Origin: Bisporella sp. PMI_857
Lineage: Eukaryota > Ascomycota > Leotiomycetes > Helotiales > Helotiaceae
Assembly: GCA_021307315.1 (NCBI GenBank)
Contig: JAJSPD010000004.1
Location: forward strand, 868,001-932,000
DNA: 64,000 nucleotides
Reading direction: 5' to 3'
How positions within the stretch are numbered: position 1 is the stretch's first letter; each line of letters opens with the position of its first letter. Below, in pieces: positions 11,203-23,228 of this stretch. Under the pieces are notes generated by a model that ran no database searches, had not been told where the DNA came from, and was given only the letters and a program-made list of their open reading frames with translations. The translations under genes were made by a program, and so were the position numbers.

Positions 11203-13603
11203 TCATAAATGCGGCGCATTAACACTCGCCAATATCAGATTCACAATACTGACAACCCCTTCTCCTAATATGAGACCCGAAGCGAGGATCACTATCGGCG
11301 TCTCTTCTCGCTTTCTATATAGCTTCCAGTAATAGTTCACAAAGCCACCAATCGCCCGGGCGAGTGTGAATGATGGGACATTATACATCCCTATCCACAA
11401 GTTAGCATTCCTGTTTTGGCAAGCTGCAAGTAAAACACGAGAGAATACTAACCAACCGCAACAGCAATCCCGCCTGGGATGTAAGGATGCCATCTCTTCT
11501 CTGCACCTAGGATCCTCGCAATCGTCAGGCCTGTGAACAGCACAGCAGCGCCTATCGACCACTCAAAGGCCAGTGGAGGCAATCCTTTCCCCGTCACGAG
11601 CCTAGCCGTGAAGATCCAGACGTATCCAGTAGGCACCTCAAAGAGCTTGCCAGGGACTTCATAGACGCTTGTGTAGAGTCTGTAGATGAGCGCGCTAACA
11701 ACGGCACCGATTGCAGACCCAATCATTTGGCCCCAGAACTGGGCATTGGGTGCTGCGCTGAGAAGATGCCCTGTTTTGAGATCTTGCATTAGGTCGCCAG
11801 CTTGGAGTGCACCTGCCTCTGATACAGCACCTGCAATCAGGTTGATAAGAACAGAATTCTTGTTCGACTGCGGGATGATGACTGCAAAGAACAATTGAGC
11901 CAATTTACTGATACCTGAAACAGGGTTGAGATCAGTCTCTCCAAGCGCGCGAACCCCCATAATGGAGAGTAGAAGGGCCATGAATACTGCGATTATGATG
12001 GCATAAAATGGTATTAATGCTCCGAACACGATGCGGATACTTCCTATACAGAATAGAATTGAGGCGATTAAACCAACCCAGACAGTTTGGCTGTTTACCA
12101 AGTGCTCTGGAGGCGCGTCTGGCTCAGGAATATCTTTTGGCTCTTGTACCAGAAAGCCACTTGCAGCTGGATTCTCCCGAGGATCCGATCGAGTTCTGTT
12201 GTTGAGAAACGAATCATCTTCACCACCACCTAGTGGTGCATATCCTTTGGAAGGCTTCCTGAATGTTGCAAGTTGCAACAGACCTTTCCAATCCCTCTTA
12301 CTAATCATTTGCTTGGCTTCTCCAAATAGCTCTGGGCCGTAGGCGACCAGCGGCTGAGAAGCTATATATCCCAAGCTGATTACTGCATCAGCAAGCATGA
12401 TCGCAAGCGATATCCAAACAATCCAGCCCTTACTGCCGGTCTCCCAATCACCCTATTATGAAGGATTAGTAGAGTTCAGTTGGTAAGCTGAGCTATATTC
12501 TCGGCTGAGAGACTTAGACTTGGGCTCTTCAGGCTCCAGCATTAAACACTAGAATGCGAGAAAAGGAAACAGGTTCAACCTACAACAGGACCCGGTGCCC
12601 AACCCGTCGATTTTGCCAAAGGGGAAAGTAGTCCCCAACCAACAATTGCTCCAATTAGCATATGCGTAGTGGTCGCGGGACCCATGATAATTCCTTGACC
12701 AACATAGGCCAGAGAAGGATTGAGAGTCCAAAGCCACGAGTTCGCAAGAGTCCACCCAAAAACAGGTAGATTTCGCAAAATGGGGAAGAAGTACGTAGCA
12801 AGTGTATATATCCCGGAAACAGCAAAAGATATGACCAAAAGCTTGAGTTTAGACTTCCAGCTACTCTGCTGAGCTTTACCTGCCTCTTCCACATCTACCG
12901 GTTCACTTTCTGCAGATGTTCGAGGGGGAGATTCTTCATTCCCGGCACTGTGGGAGGTGAGTTTTCTGACCGGTCCCTCAACCGGTCCCTCAACCGTTGT
13001 CTCCCTCCCATGGAGCACCCCAATCATTAATGCAGTCGCCGTCCCAGAAGGAAACTTGAGCTTCTCTCTGATGATAACCTGTCGCCTTAGCGGCACCGCA
13101 AATACCACCCCAAAGAAACACAGTCCAAGAGACCACAATATCAATTTCCATAGGCTCAAGAACAGCGGTCCATTTTCTTCAGGTTGTAACATATAATTTA
13201 GCGCAGGCATAACGCCTACAAACCCACATCCGAGCGGCATGGTCCCCATACTGCCAGCGACTGTCTGCACCAGTACATTTTCCACCGGTGTGAATGGCAG
13301 ATCTAGATGCTTCGAGACCGTTTTGAAGAAAGCGAAGCCAATGAGCGACGATGGCATCGCCATGCTTGATACCCAGCCAGTCTGTAGCCCAAAGTACATG
13401 TTTGAAAAGCATATTATGAGGCCTACACCTAGACCGACGAGTATGCCGCGGAATGTGAAGTTTTGCCCTTCTGCGGCATGGCTGGCGATGAAGTGCGAGG
13501 CTTCATTATATTGTCGTGCCTGCTCTAAGGTCTCTGTGGGGTTATCGTCGTCCGCGGAAGGGGAGATAGATTGGTATGAGGGCCCACCTCTGTCCGGTGC
13601 CAT
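11203..13603 (-). CDS. OPT-family oligopeptide/metal-chelate transporter
   Basis: Polytopic plasma- or vacuolar-membrane transporter of the oligopeptide transporter superfamily, the fungal branch resembling yeast YGL114W and plant YSL proteins. Exons 13603-12584, 12452-11453 and 11390-11203 join in phase to 735 residues. Supporting blocks: FTFRGILVGLGVGLIICFSNMYFGLQTGW near residue 50, the alternating hydrophobic segments throughout, GIIMGPATTTHMLIGAIVGWG before the first intron, WGQMIGSAIGAVVSALIYRLY in the third quarter, and WHPYIPGGIAVAVGMYNVPSF across the last splice. A hydrophilic Ser/Glu-rich loop lies around residues 205-240, and another follows LLQLATFRKPSKGYAPLGGGEDD. No lesions. Substrate is not inferable from sequence; family members carry small peptides, glutathione or metal-chelates. 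Tail-to-tail with the pseudogene. Confidence 0.92.
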
Positions 13604-14034
13604 CTTATGTGCGGGATATTGTTCTATAGGAAGTAGTGAAAAAATGATATCGTGGCTACATCTTGTCCTCCATCGGAGGAATATGATTAGAATGTTAGTA
13701 GGATCCTCTTGGGCTGACCAAGCTATATCGCGTCATCATGCAAGGAAGGTTGATTGCACTGCCGAGAATGGGATAAGAAACAAGTCCTAAACCCGGCACG
13801 CCCGAGTTACCCTGTATTTAGGGTTAGGGTTGGACCTGTACTCTGGCATATCACTTCTAACTTCATTTACTGGACTATTCACAAACGAGCATAGAACGAT
13901 TGAGTCTCACTACGAAGTAAAATCGGGTGCTATGCATCGGTTCCGTTCCATTGATGCTCCATTTTATACCCTGGGTATATGTCTTCCTCGTAATCTTACA
14001 ACAATTATCGTCCACCACCAAGCATTTTCACAAT
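13604..14034. other. Promoter of the OPT gene and 3' flank of RAV1
   Basis: 430 bases without a gene. The transporter promoter lies here, reading leftward; the RAV1 transcript ends at its right edge. A TTAGGG-like pair (attTAGGGTTAGGGTT) occurs at 13816-13830, too short to be telomeric. Confidence 0.45.
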
Positions 14035-17000
14035 CTAAAACCCAAAACTATCGAGCAAAGAGCTGGACTCCGTCTCTTCAAACACACTTGGAGGAGGTTT
14101 GTGTACTCTGCCTGATTTCATATCTAATGGCATACTTGAAATAGGCAAGTCTGCAACAACGAGAGAACTGCGTCGCCTGAGCAGCTGTCTTGGGTCTGCA
14201 TGGCCGCCAATGTTTTTGAAAGTCTTGGGAGCAGGAAGGAGGAACTCCCAATTACGAACGAGATCTAAAGCGAGTAGGTCACACCCCATACGGTCATAAA
14301 GCCGAGCATTATGAAGAACGAATGCCCACTCGATCTTTGGCGTTACCTTTGACGCGCCTTGCAGTGTTTGCAGAGTTTTTTGTCGGAGTTGTGAATATAG
14401 AATGACGAGTGCTGGATCGTCGGTCAGGAAAAGCTTAGATTGTAAATCTGGGGTATGTGGTGTTTCCAATAAAGTGTACACGGGCGACTGGTTAAAATTA
14501 GCTGTGTGATGATAGCAAGGGACGGAATGTAGTCTACGATCAAAGCTCGCACAGACATATCTCTTCTGTGTAGCATCCAGAATGCCCAAGATGCCAACCA
14601 TCTATTTCCTTCCTGGGCAGCCAGCGGCAGGACTTTTTCTTCAAGGAGCTCCTTCAATACAGGTCCACGCTCGCCTTCATATACTCTTGTCACGGCAATC
14701 GCAAGCTGCAGGTCTTTGAGCTGATTTAGTATTACGTTGATAGCATCTTTCAAACAGTCTGCTAGAAGAAAGAAAGCAGCAGCATATTCTGTGATAAAAT
14801 TAGCCTACGTTCAAATATGATGGGCAACGTATCTACCATGTCTATGCTTTCCAAGTAGAGCATAGGCATTCTTCAAGGCTACGGTCCTCCATTTCTTCTC
14901 CTGGAAGTTATTAGAGAATAGCCTGATCGTAGCGGCTTGCTCTTTGTTCCAACCAGCCATACGCCACAATCCCTGAAGGACGGTCTTTTTCTTGAGGGCA
15001 AGATAAAACAGACTGCAATCGATCGGATTTTTCAGTTCAGCTTTAGTGTATTCGTTCCGAGCAATAACTTCAAATTGTGCTTTCTACGGAGTACTTTGTC
15101 AGTAAATCCTTGTACAGCCCTGATCCCATCACATACCAAAGCTGCAGAATCAGTTAACCACATAAACATGCCGCTTTCCCGAGCGTGCTCCCAAAGAACT
15201 TTTCCGTGAAATTGACTGGTCACCATATCAACCAGAATGTCCTGGCTATTGCTGTGGTATGCCCAATTGATCTCCCTCCAGGACAACGGCGATTCTTTCG
15301 GCCTGCCACGATTTAGAGAATGCTGCCGGAAGAAAAGCATATATCTCGCGGCGTTATCATCCATTGATCTTCTCTGCTTCTCTACAATGGCAACACACTC
15401 AACAATGTCTGCTAAGTGGATTTGCTCCTGCCTTGATAGCTGCGGTAGCGCAACGGTGGTCAGCTTCTCATTGATGGATGATGCAACACTTTCCGTTACG
15501 GTTTCAGCCTCGTCATCGTCGCCGTCAGAGAAGATACCAAATGATCTAGAAGACTTGGTGGCTGCTTTGGAAGATTGCAAGGACTGATATTGTTAGCTTT
15601 TAGGGAAAGCTTAGATGCGTTTATTCTTACATCGATAGCAGTATAGAACTCTTCCATCTCTAAGCCAACATGGTTATCTATCATCTCGTCTTCCATATGG
15701 TATTTGAGAATCTTGTATAAGGCAACTAAGACTCGCTGAACTAGAACGCTTTTACCGGCAAGAATGCATTGAGACAAGAATTGTGGGTGGTAAGCTGGCA
15801 AAGGACCATTCAGCCTTGTCACAACTTCGAAAAGATCCCAACTCTTCTTTCGATGAGGGAGGCCAAGATCAGTCACCACAGGAGTACTTTGATCTACCTC
15901 TTTATCATATAAAAACAATTGATTTCCAGCACCGATGATTAAGTTACCATTGCTCAGCCAGGTTGAGTCGCCAATCGGATGTGGCGTTAGATCACGAATG
16001 TTCAGCTCTCTAACCACTGCCCAGGCAGGACCATGATTAAGGTAATCAAATCTCATTTGTGCGAGCAATAGGACTCGGAATCGAAAGCCCACTGCGAGAA
16101 TAGATTGGTCGTCGGGCGTTGATGTCCAATCCAAATCTTGGATGTAGTCTTGAGCTTCATAATTCTCCGAAAATTCAAGTTGAGCACCTCTTACGTCCCA
16201 TATAGTCAACTCAGATCTTGTCGATGTTACAAGAGCAGCCTTTCTGATCGAACTTCCGCTAGCAAGGGCGGGCTCACAAATACCTGTAGCAACGGAGCAT
16301 GTCTCCAGCCACTCCACTTTCTGGACATCAGTGTCAACTCTTGCTGTCCAAGAGCGAACCAAGCCCGATTTTGTATATGAAATAGCAATGTCTCTCGCGA
16401 ACGTGTCCAAGAATCCGGATACCATGGGCGGAGATCCTGCTGGATCTACCGGAAGGACATACGCAAGATCGTCTGAATCACCAAGATCAAAGCGGCAGAA
16501 CTCGCGGACTGACGTGTTGTGATAACCATTGACGTCAGTAATCTTTCCCTGGTCATGCGGTAATTGGATCTCCCATACTATACCCTTCATTTTGGAAGTG
16601 ACCGTAGCCACATGAGCAACAGGGCTCCCCTTTACCACTTCTGGCAAAATGAGAACACATAGAGGCTTTCCCACAGCTTCGTAGTGAAGAGATGATAGAA
16701 GAACACTATTGAAAGATTGTGTACCCCACAAGGTTATTTTATTATGATGCAACAATACGACAAATCGTCCTTGACGCAAAACGCAGATTCTATGGATGTG
16801 ATCTTCTTGCGTTATGATGCTCTCGCGAAACACAGAAGTACCTCCATCGAGGTCCATATGGCTCCAGAGAATACTTTCGTTTGCATCAGTGCGTGACACG
16901 ACAGCTTGTCCACTGACATTACGCACAATTTTTTTAACCCCAGCTGAATGTCCGGTCCATACAGCTTTGGATGTAAAACGTTGGGATCTCGGGGAGGGAT

Positions 17001-18275
17001 CAAAGAGATTGGCCACATCGCTCTCGAAGACTTCTATTCTGCCATCAAAATGATGTACCAGAACATTGAGATCTCCACCAGATTTATTGCAAAAGTTGTA
17101 GAATTGTACATGGCTCAAATCATCGCGAGACCCTGGTAGACTGAGGTTTATACCATCGACATGAGCAACATTGAAAACGTTTGTTTTTTGCCGCATTTTG
17201 CCGCCAACATTCTCCAGTCCCCATGCAGACATACGGCCTTGATTATCCAAGACAATACAAATTTCAGGGGTTCGTGTGGCGACCTCTATCAAATGCGAAA
17301 GAGCATCGTCTTCCCTACTACCACTTGCTCTAGCTTGAACGGCATGCTCGGTAGCAAGCATAAAGTCTCGACCATCAATGATAAAAGCAAATCGTGCAGC
17401 TGAAGCTGGATGGAGTCCTCGGGCTTGTATTGACTCTTGCAAATCGATTTGCGCCCAGAGTTGTAGGGTCTGCAAACCATGTGGATCCGTAGCAGACCAT
17501 ATTCTAACCACATTGTCTGCGCAAAACGTGTATAGGACATTGTCGAGCGATTGCTCCACATGATATGGATTCCGCCAGTGAATATTAGTCACAGTAGCCG
17601 GATGTGGTAAATAACTAAAGTCGAAACGTGTATCGTCTGCGCCAAAGGAAAGTCTCCTCCATATCTTGACAAGTCGATCGTACCTTCCAGTCGAAGCTAC
17701 ATATGCGGAATCATATGAGAAGTTCGCAAACTTGACATCATTTGCAAGCTCTGTCTTCCAGATTTCGGCTGGCTCATCTTGTGTAGAGTACAGTGTTAGA
17801 GAGCTTCCTCCCACCAATAGCTCTTCCGCACCCCCCCATGATATCGTGGATACATGTCCTTTCTTCTCTTCGCTATTTGAAAAGCTATGTTGTAAGGACC
17901 ACTAGTTCCTATTTAGCCTCCGTCCTTGTATGCGGCCAATACGAATAGTACCTTCAGCGCATTCTCGCCCCGGCCATAAGGCGCGTAGACACGTATCTCA
18001 GACTCTGTACACGTTGCTATCTTTCCAGTCGCCTCGTCAATGGAAATAGCTTCAAGCTGCTGTTCGCTGTCATCATATATCGTTTGTAGAATTATGTCCG
18101 GTCCCGTAAGAATTACGAAAGCATTTCCAGTAATATAAGCCTATTTGTACATAAGTATGCCACATTCCTGATTTCGTTAGCAGGCAGAACATACAATAAG
18201 CCTTCGGTCATCCCAATATCCCGTACAGACAGCCCGGAGCTTGGCCCGTGGCTTTCCAGGAAGCACAGCTCTCAT
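14035..18275 (-). CDS. RAV1: Rav1, RAVE complex subunit (rabconnectin-3 type WD protein)
   Basis: Regulator that reassembles the vacuolar and endosomal V-ATPase (with Skp1 and Rav2). Seven exons join cleanly: 18275-18195, 18140-17952, 17901-15631, 15583-15137, 15083-14837, 14788-14538 and 14487-14035, giving 1312 residues, close to the usual length. The N-terminus (MRAVLPGKPRAKLRAVCTGYWDDRRLIAY) is typical of Rav1 and argues for this start. Beta-propeller repeats follow, with recognisable units such as VASTGRYDRLVKIWRRL and LYTFCADNVVRIWSATDPHG. The Rav1 C-terminal domain follows the acidic linker encoded by exon 4 (FGIFSDGDDDEAE), with SWREINWAYHSNSQDILVD, NPIDCSLFYLALKKKTVLQGLWR, and YAAAFFLLADCLKDAINV. 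No lesions. Confidence 0.95.
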
Positions 18276-18800
18276 GCTATTGATCAGAGAGCATGGCAGA
18301 TTTATGCGCGTATAACTTCGTTGAAAGAGATTTGTGCTTGAATGAGCAGGCCGCCGTTACTTCTAAGTAGGCCCGCTATCATAGAGCAAGATGTTGTGTT
18401 TTTATTGATGTTGCTCAACCTCGGATGCCACCAGGCTGTGTCGCAAATGAGGTGAGGCTACGTCGTACGCGAGGCAGAGGAAGTCAAGACAAGAGGGTTT
18501 AATTTACAGGGAGGCCGCGCGGTGATCTGGAAATGTTGAGAACTCCTACTGCAAGTTAATTCTCACTATTCACAAGTTTGATATTATGCTATGAGACGCG
18601 TAGATAAGAGTTTCTAGTTTTTCAGATACACAACTACTTCTACATTCTTTGCCCACACACCTTTGGTCCATTTATGCCCATTGGTTACCTTATGCAGACC
18701 CATGCCATGGGTATCCAGAGAAACCTATCAAACGCCAATCCATAACGCCATACACAATGCTCTATGCAGCTAAAATACATAACAAGAATCTGTGATAAGC
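18276..18800. other. Region between RAV1 promoter and SFI1 3' end
   Basis: 525 bases. RAV1 begins at the left border and SFI1 ends at the right; both read leftward, so this holds the RAV1 promoter and the SFI1 3' untranslated region. Nothing else recognised. Confidence 0.5.
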
Positions 18801-21800
18801 TTATCGGTCTACTGTCCCATCATCTTTTGCTTTTTTTGATACAATGTCTGCAAACCCAGCACTCATACCTAACCTAATTCTTTTTGGCCCGGATCGAATA
18901 GATGATAGTGTTCCGCCAGAATATTGAGCACGGAGGTGTCGTTCAAACGGGGTAGACAGAGGAGCTTTTGGTGTCGTAGAGGAGAACCTCACGGCAGCGG
19001 CAGCAATTCTCTCCATTCTCTTCGATGGCGTGCTAAGATATCCAGGTATAGGACTTGGCGGAATTCCAATATTTGAGGCTTTCCCCCATCCATCGACTGC
19101 AGGCTCTTCCCCAAGCTCAGACCACGCTTCAGCTCTTGCAAAGTCTTCCAAGGTTTCCGGCTCTTGATTGCTGGGACGCATATATGGTCTTTTCTGTACT
19201 GTCCTTTGGTGCCAGTATGTAAAGGTTTTCCTAAATGTCCGTTTGACATTCTTTTCCCTTATTTCTGATGCATAATGTGAGCGACCTGTTTGTTGAAGAC
19301 TTAAGAGGCTCCATCTCTTGACTGCTCGGGATTGTTGACGTTCTTGATAATTGATGATAGCTTCAACTTCTAAATCCTTAAAGGCAGAAGACCGATCTCT
19401 CCATGCAGTGTATTGCTTCTGCAACACCTTTTCTCGCCATAAAGACCCCATTTCTGCGATATCTTCAGTTCGAGCGCGCCAACGATCAAATATATTCATC
19501 CCAGTGATCACGTCCTTATTTCGGCGCATCTCTAATGCTTGGGCTTCTGAATCCATTAATTTCAGCGCTCTTTGCCGCCAAATAAGCAGAATGTCTTTAG
19601 CCAAACCCATCTTGATCATTCTACGAACCTGTGCGTATGCAGCTTTTCGTTTTTCACGCCTTGCATCATGGGTCGAGGCTCTCCAACGCTTCAACATTCT
19701 CACAGTAACGAAGTAGAATTCGGCATTCTGAGATCGCTTTTGCAGTCCCTGAAGATGTTGAGCGCGCTCTGACCATTGAGCAACCACTCCTCGCAGAAGT
19801 CTACCTCCATAAATATTTATAGCATCAACGTCCCGCTGCTGATGTATCTTTGCCCAAGTAATCCATCGATTCAATGCATGCCTTTGAGCTCTTCGAACAG
19901 TGAAGTCTTGGGCAATATCATCCAAATTCAATTGGAGCTCCTTAGAGGCTTTGCACTTGCCTATCCACAGCGCAAGGCAATTGTGCAAAATCCTAATGCC
20001 GAATTGTCGCTTGGCATAAAGTATACGTTCTCCAAGAGCCCATTTATATACAGCTTCGCGTACAACACGCTCATTGATTGCAGCAGACATAACTTGAAGT
20101 CGAGATTTATGACGCCAATTCGTCCAAGCTTCACGCAATATTCTTAGGCGATCTGTAGCGACAGCTTTTCTCTCCTGTGCAGAAACAAAGAGTTCGAAGG
20201 TTGTTTTTTCTCGCCAAGTTTTACAGACTCTTCGTAGAATCCTCTGTTGGTCAAAAATGGTAGCTTCATGTTCTTGCCGGGCATGAAGTAGTTGCATGCG
20301 CGTCTTCTCACGCCAAATAACCAATCCTTCTCGGAGAATCCTCAAGCGGTCAGCCTCAGTAGCGTGGTATTCCTGTCGAGAGTGTAGTAATTCTAACCCG
20401 GCTTTCTGGTGCCATATTGTAAATGACTTTTGGACAATCTTCCTGTTAAAAACCTCAGTCGAATGCCTTTCTTGTTTACAACGATGTAGCCAAAGTGCAA
20501 AAACTTCTCTAAGTAATCGCCAATTCACATCAGTTTGTAGCATGGTTTTTGCAGGCTTGACCTGATTCTCTACTCTCCACTTTCTAAGTGCATTCGAGCA
20601 AATACGAATTTCTGCATGCCGAGCTGCTTCATTGTTGTGATTGACCTGTGTATTGTATTCTTTTCTCCAAAGTTGCAAAGCGTGCTGCAAAAGCCAGCAA
20701 CGCCTTTGATCATTCGCAACAACATGGCTGTACTCAGTATTTCGGCATTTAATTATCCAGCTGGCTAATGCCCGTTGCATGATGACTGCGTGCCGCCAAT
20801 TTGTAGCCTTTCTACTTCTCACTTTTTCAACCCATACCAAACGTACTTTCCTAGCTAAGTCACCTTCACGTTTCTGTACAGCCGAAACTGCATTGGCTGA
20901 GGCCTCGAAGTGGCGGGTTTTCCAAAGCGAAAAAAACTTTCTCATCCTCTGTCGTCTGATCTTGAATTCATTGACAACCGTGTATTCTCTCCAGGCGTTG
21001 AAAGTTCGTGTTCGTAAAATATGCCTTCGAGCAAATGATGTTCGTGCGACCTCCTCGCTAGTAACTTCCCTCCAGTGCGAAAATGCTTTATGGATTAGCA
21101 TTAGATCACGGAACATCTGGGTGCGTTGTTCGAGCTTGAAAAAGAAGATTGCTGTCTCGCTATGTTTTTGTGTATCGGCTACACGTGATCTCCATGCTCT
21201 CAATTTCGTGAGGAGAAGGAACCTTTTCTCCTCGTGAACGGCTATAATACCTAGATTATGATTGTCCTCCTGGAGCTGCAAGGTGTGATCCCGCCACAGC
21301 TGGAATACATGTTTGGTCGAATAGCTCATACGATGTTGGCGAAATAGTGAGGCTTTAATATACATCAAGTTGCTTGCTGTCTCATCGGATGGAATCCCCA
21401 TGGACATTTGGATCGATTCAGAGGTATGCTCCAGGGCTGAAGTGACTGCTGTCACCTCGCTTGGAGAAAGAAACTCATCTGACGGAACAGAAGGGTTCGT
21501 TTGAGTGTGATGATGCTGTGAGAAATGGGGTGATCGCCGACGGATCCGTAAGCTTCCATGTGTTGATACGGATCCTGCCCGCTCTTGTCTTGCTTCGCCA
21601 GGCCTCGAAGCTAGCCAGGCTCTAACATTGTGGTCAGGAAGATCATCCTCATTGAGCGCCTCATCAGACATCCTTTCCTGATTATGTTGCCGAGAAATGG
21701 ATTCTGCTGAATTGGTATTCTCACCGAGGGTAGTTGTAGGTAGATTGAGCTCCGAGAACGAGTTCCGCCTTGGTCCGGTTTGCTGTTGTTGTATCTCAAT

Positions 21801-22256
21801 ATCCCATAATGTGCTTTCGGACTTGCGTCTTCGTCCAGTTTGTGGTCGCGCATACCGCTCCAGGTTGGTATATTCATTATTTCTCTGTGGTTCGTCATAG
21901 ATGTCGGCCTCCTTTTCAGGCTCCTCCAACTCGATTTCAATTCCCATTCTCGACAAAATAGCTTCGAACCTTTCATATAGTCCCTCTGGCGCTCCAAGGC
22001 CTCCAATTTTAAACAGGATCCGAGCATAGCGGTTGTCATGATCTGCGTTAAGTCCGAGTTGAGGGAGGATTTCATAGTATGCGCCAAATAGCGCGTTTGT
22101 CGGCAGCTTTTCTCGTTCAGGCAAATTTGGCAGCAGCTCTTGCGCGAGGAGCACGATTTCATGAAGAACTGCGACATCCTCGTTGGTATAGAAAGGTTCA
22201 GGATTGCTCGAAGCGCCATTTCCTGCATCTGACGTCTGCTTTGTTCCTGACGACAT
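18801..22256 (-). CDS. SFI1: Sfi1 spindle-pole-body/centrin-binding protein
   Basis: Long helical filament protein that binds centrin (Cdc31) along the half-bridge and drives spindle pole body duplication. One intronless frame of 1151 residues. An N-terminal folded part (NEDVAVLHEIVLLAQELLPN) is followed by a linker with Arg/Ser-rich phosphorylatable sequence to about residue 290. Then come helical repeats of about 30 residues centred on a Trp motif of the form L-x-x-W-(R/K) or F-x-x-W-(R/H). By hand I count about 24 such Trp motifs (for example FSHWREVTS, LVIWREKTR, LKRWRASTH, FTYWHQRTV). The C-terminal 130 residues are non-repetitive and contain several SP/TP sites, fitting Cdk control. Length and repeat number match filamentous-fungal Sfi1. 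No lesion. Confidence 0.93.
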   Translation of the reverse strand: MSSGTKQTSDAGNGASSNPEPFYTNEDVAVLHEIVLLAQELLPNLPEREKLPTNALFGAYYEILPQLGLNADHDNRYARILFKIGGLGAPEGLYERFEAILSRMGIEIELEEPEKEADIYDEPQRNNEYTNLERYARPQTGRRRKSESTLWDIEIQQQQTGPRRNSFSELNLPTTTLGENTNSAESISRQHNQERMSDEALNEDDLPDHNVRAWLASRPGEARQERAGSVSTHGSLRIRRRSPHFSQHHHTQTNPSVPSDEFLSPSEVTAVTSALEHTSESIQMSMGIPSDETASNLMYIKASLFRQHRMSYSTKHVFQLWRDHTLQLQEDNHNLGIIAVHEEKRFLLLTKLRAWRSRVADTQKHSETAIFFFKLEQRTQMFRDLMLIHKAFSHWREVTSEEVARTSFARRHILRTRTFNAWREYTVVNEFKIRRQRMRKFFSLWKTRHFEASANAVSAVQKREGDLARKVRLVWVEKVRSRKATNWRHAVIMQRALASWIIKCRNTEYSHVVANDQRRCWLLQHALQLWRKEYNTQVNHNNEAARHAEIRICSNALRKWRVENQVKPAKTMLQTDVNWRLLREVFALWLHRCKQERHSTEVFNRKIVQKSFTIWHQKAGLELLHSRQEYHATEADRLRILREGLVIWREKTRMQLLHARQEHEATIFDQQRILRRVCKTWREKTTFELFVSAQERKAVATDRLRILREAWTNWRHKSRLQVMSAAINERVVREAVYKWALGERILYAKRQFGIRILHNCLALWIGKCKASKELQLNLDDIAQDFTVRRAQRHALNRWITWAKIHQQRDVDAINIYGGRLLRGVVAQWSERAQHLQGLQKRSQNAEFYFVTVRMLKRWRASTHDARREKRKAAYAQVRRMIKMGLAKDILLIWRQRALKLMDSEAQALEMRRNKDVITGMNIFDRWRARTEDIAEMGSLWREKVLQKQYTAWRDRSSAFKDLEVEAIINYQERQQSRAVKRWSLLSLQQTGRSHYASEIREKNVKRTFRKTFTYWHQRTVQKRPYMRPSNQEPETLEDFARAEAWSELGEEPAVDGWGKASNIGIPPSPIPGYLSTPSKRMERIAAAAVRFSSTTPKAPLSTPFERHLRAQYSGGTLSSIRSGPKRIRLGMSAGFADIVSKKAKDDGTVDR

Positions 22257-23228
22257 GAGCGCCTAATCGAAGTCATAAGGCGTACTGCGATAGTAATTGG
22301 GATATAGGCGATATTGCATGATGAATATGCATCAAAATATTCGAACAACGAAAGCAGGTGGGGACGTAGAAGAGGTGATATTGAGGTACTCGTTGTTTTC
22401 TTTGGCTGAAGGCAAGGCGCGAGGCTGGGAAACGACGCGATCACCTTCCCTCGCGTGTCAAGCATCGACCAATCAAGCGCTAGGTTCCGCTGCTTAGTAT
22501 TGGATTATATAATGATATAGAACTGATTCGGATATCATGAAGTCACAACCTAAGAGATCAAACGTTTTCCATAGACCGAACAAGAATGCCTGGTCGAACG
22601 CGGCCAATCGAGAAATTTGGGAAGGCTGTCGGCCAATGCTCAACTGAGGTACAAATCGTCCAAAATACCAATAAAATCTCATCACAGCTTACCAAGTTGG
22701 ATCACAGCTTTCAGTCTATGGACAATGTATCATGGCAGATTACAATGCCGTTTACAAGGACAAATGTCTTACCGAGTTCCTAAGATTAAAGAATTGCTAT
22801 CTGGTAAGATTGTTACTCCGTGCGTCCGAGTTGATGGTTGATCTGTTTACAGGCTGCTGCGAAGAAATGATGAGCTCTATCTCTCCCTAGTGTGGAGTGG
22901 TACATGGAGTATGACCGAACCGAAGAATGAGGGTATTAAAATGAGCCATACTCAAGTATTTCTCGGAATGGGCGTCATTAGCGGCCAGCTGAGCTATCTG
23001 GGTCACGGACCCTAGGAAATACCTTGTGTCGAAATCAAATCATAGTAGTACTCGATATCAAACCCAGAATCATTGTCTCTTCGCAAATACCTGAATTGCA
23101 TTGCTACTAAGCACTCTACCAATATCTATGGCTGAAGGACTCAGAAGAGGCAGAAGGCTTTTATTTCGTCTAGCTGCAAACACATAACTTCTATATATAT
23201 TTTTAACCCAGTAAAATCTGCACCACGG
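22257..23228. other. SFI1 promoter region and ILS1 3' flank
   Basis: 970 bases, no gene. A CCAAT pentamer at 22469-22473, preceded by CGCG-centred words at 22434-22440 (GACGCGA) and 22451-22458 (TCGCGTGT), lies roughly 180-220 bases upstream of the SFI1 start. The latter resemble MCB-type cell-cycle elements, which would suit SFI1, but none is a perfect ACGCGT. Function is inference. Confidence 0.4.

Noticed and set aside
13816..13830. TTAGGG-like direct repeat as an interstitial telomere
   Set aside because: Only about two units are present, within a normal promoter region.
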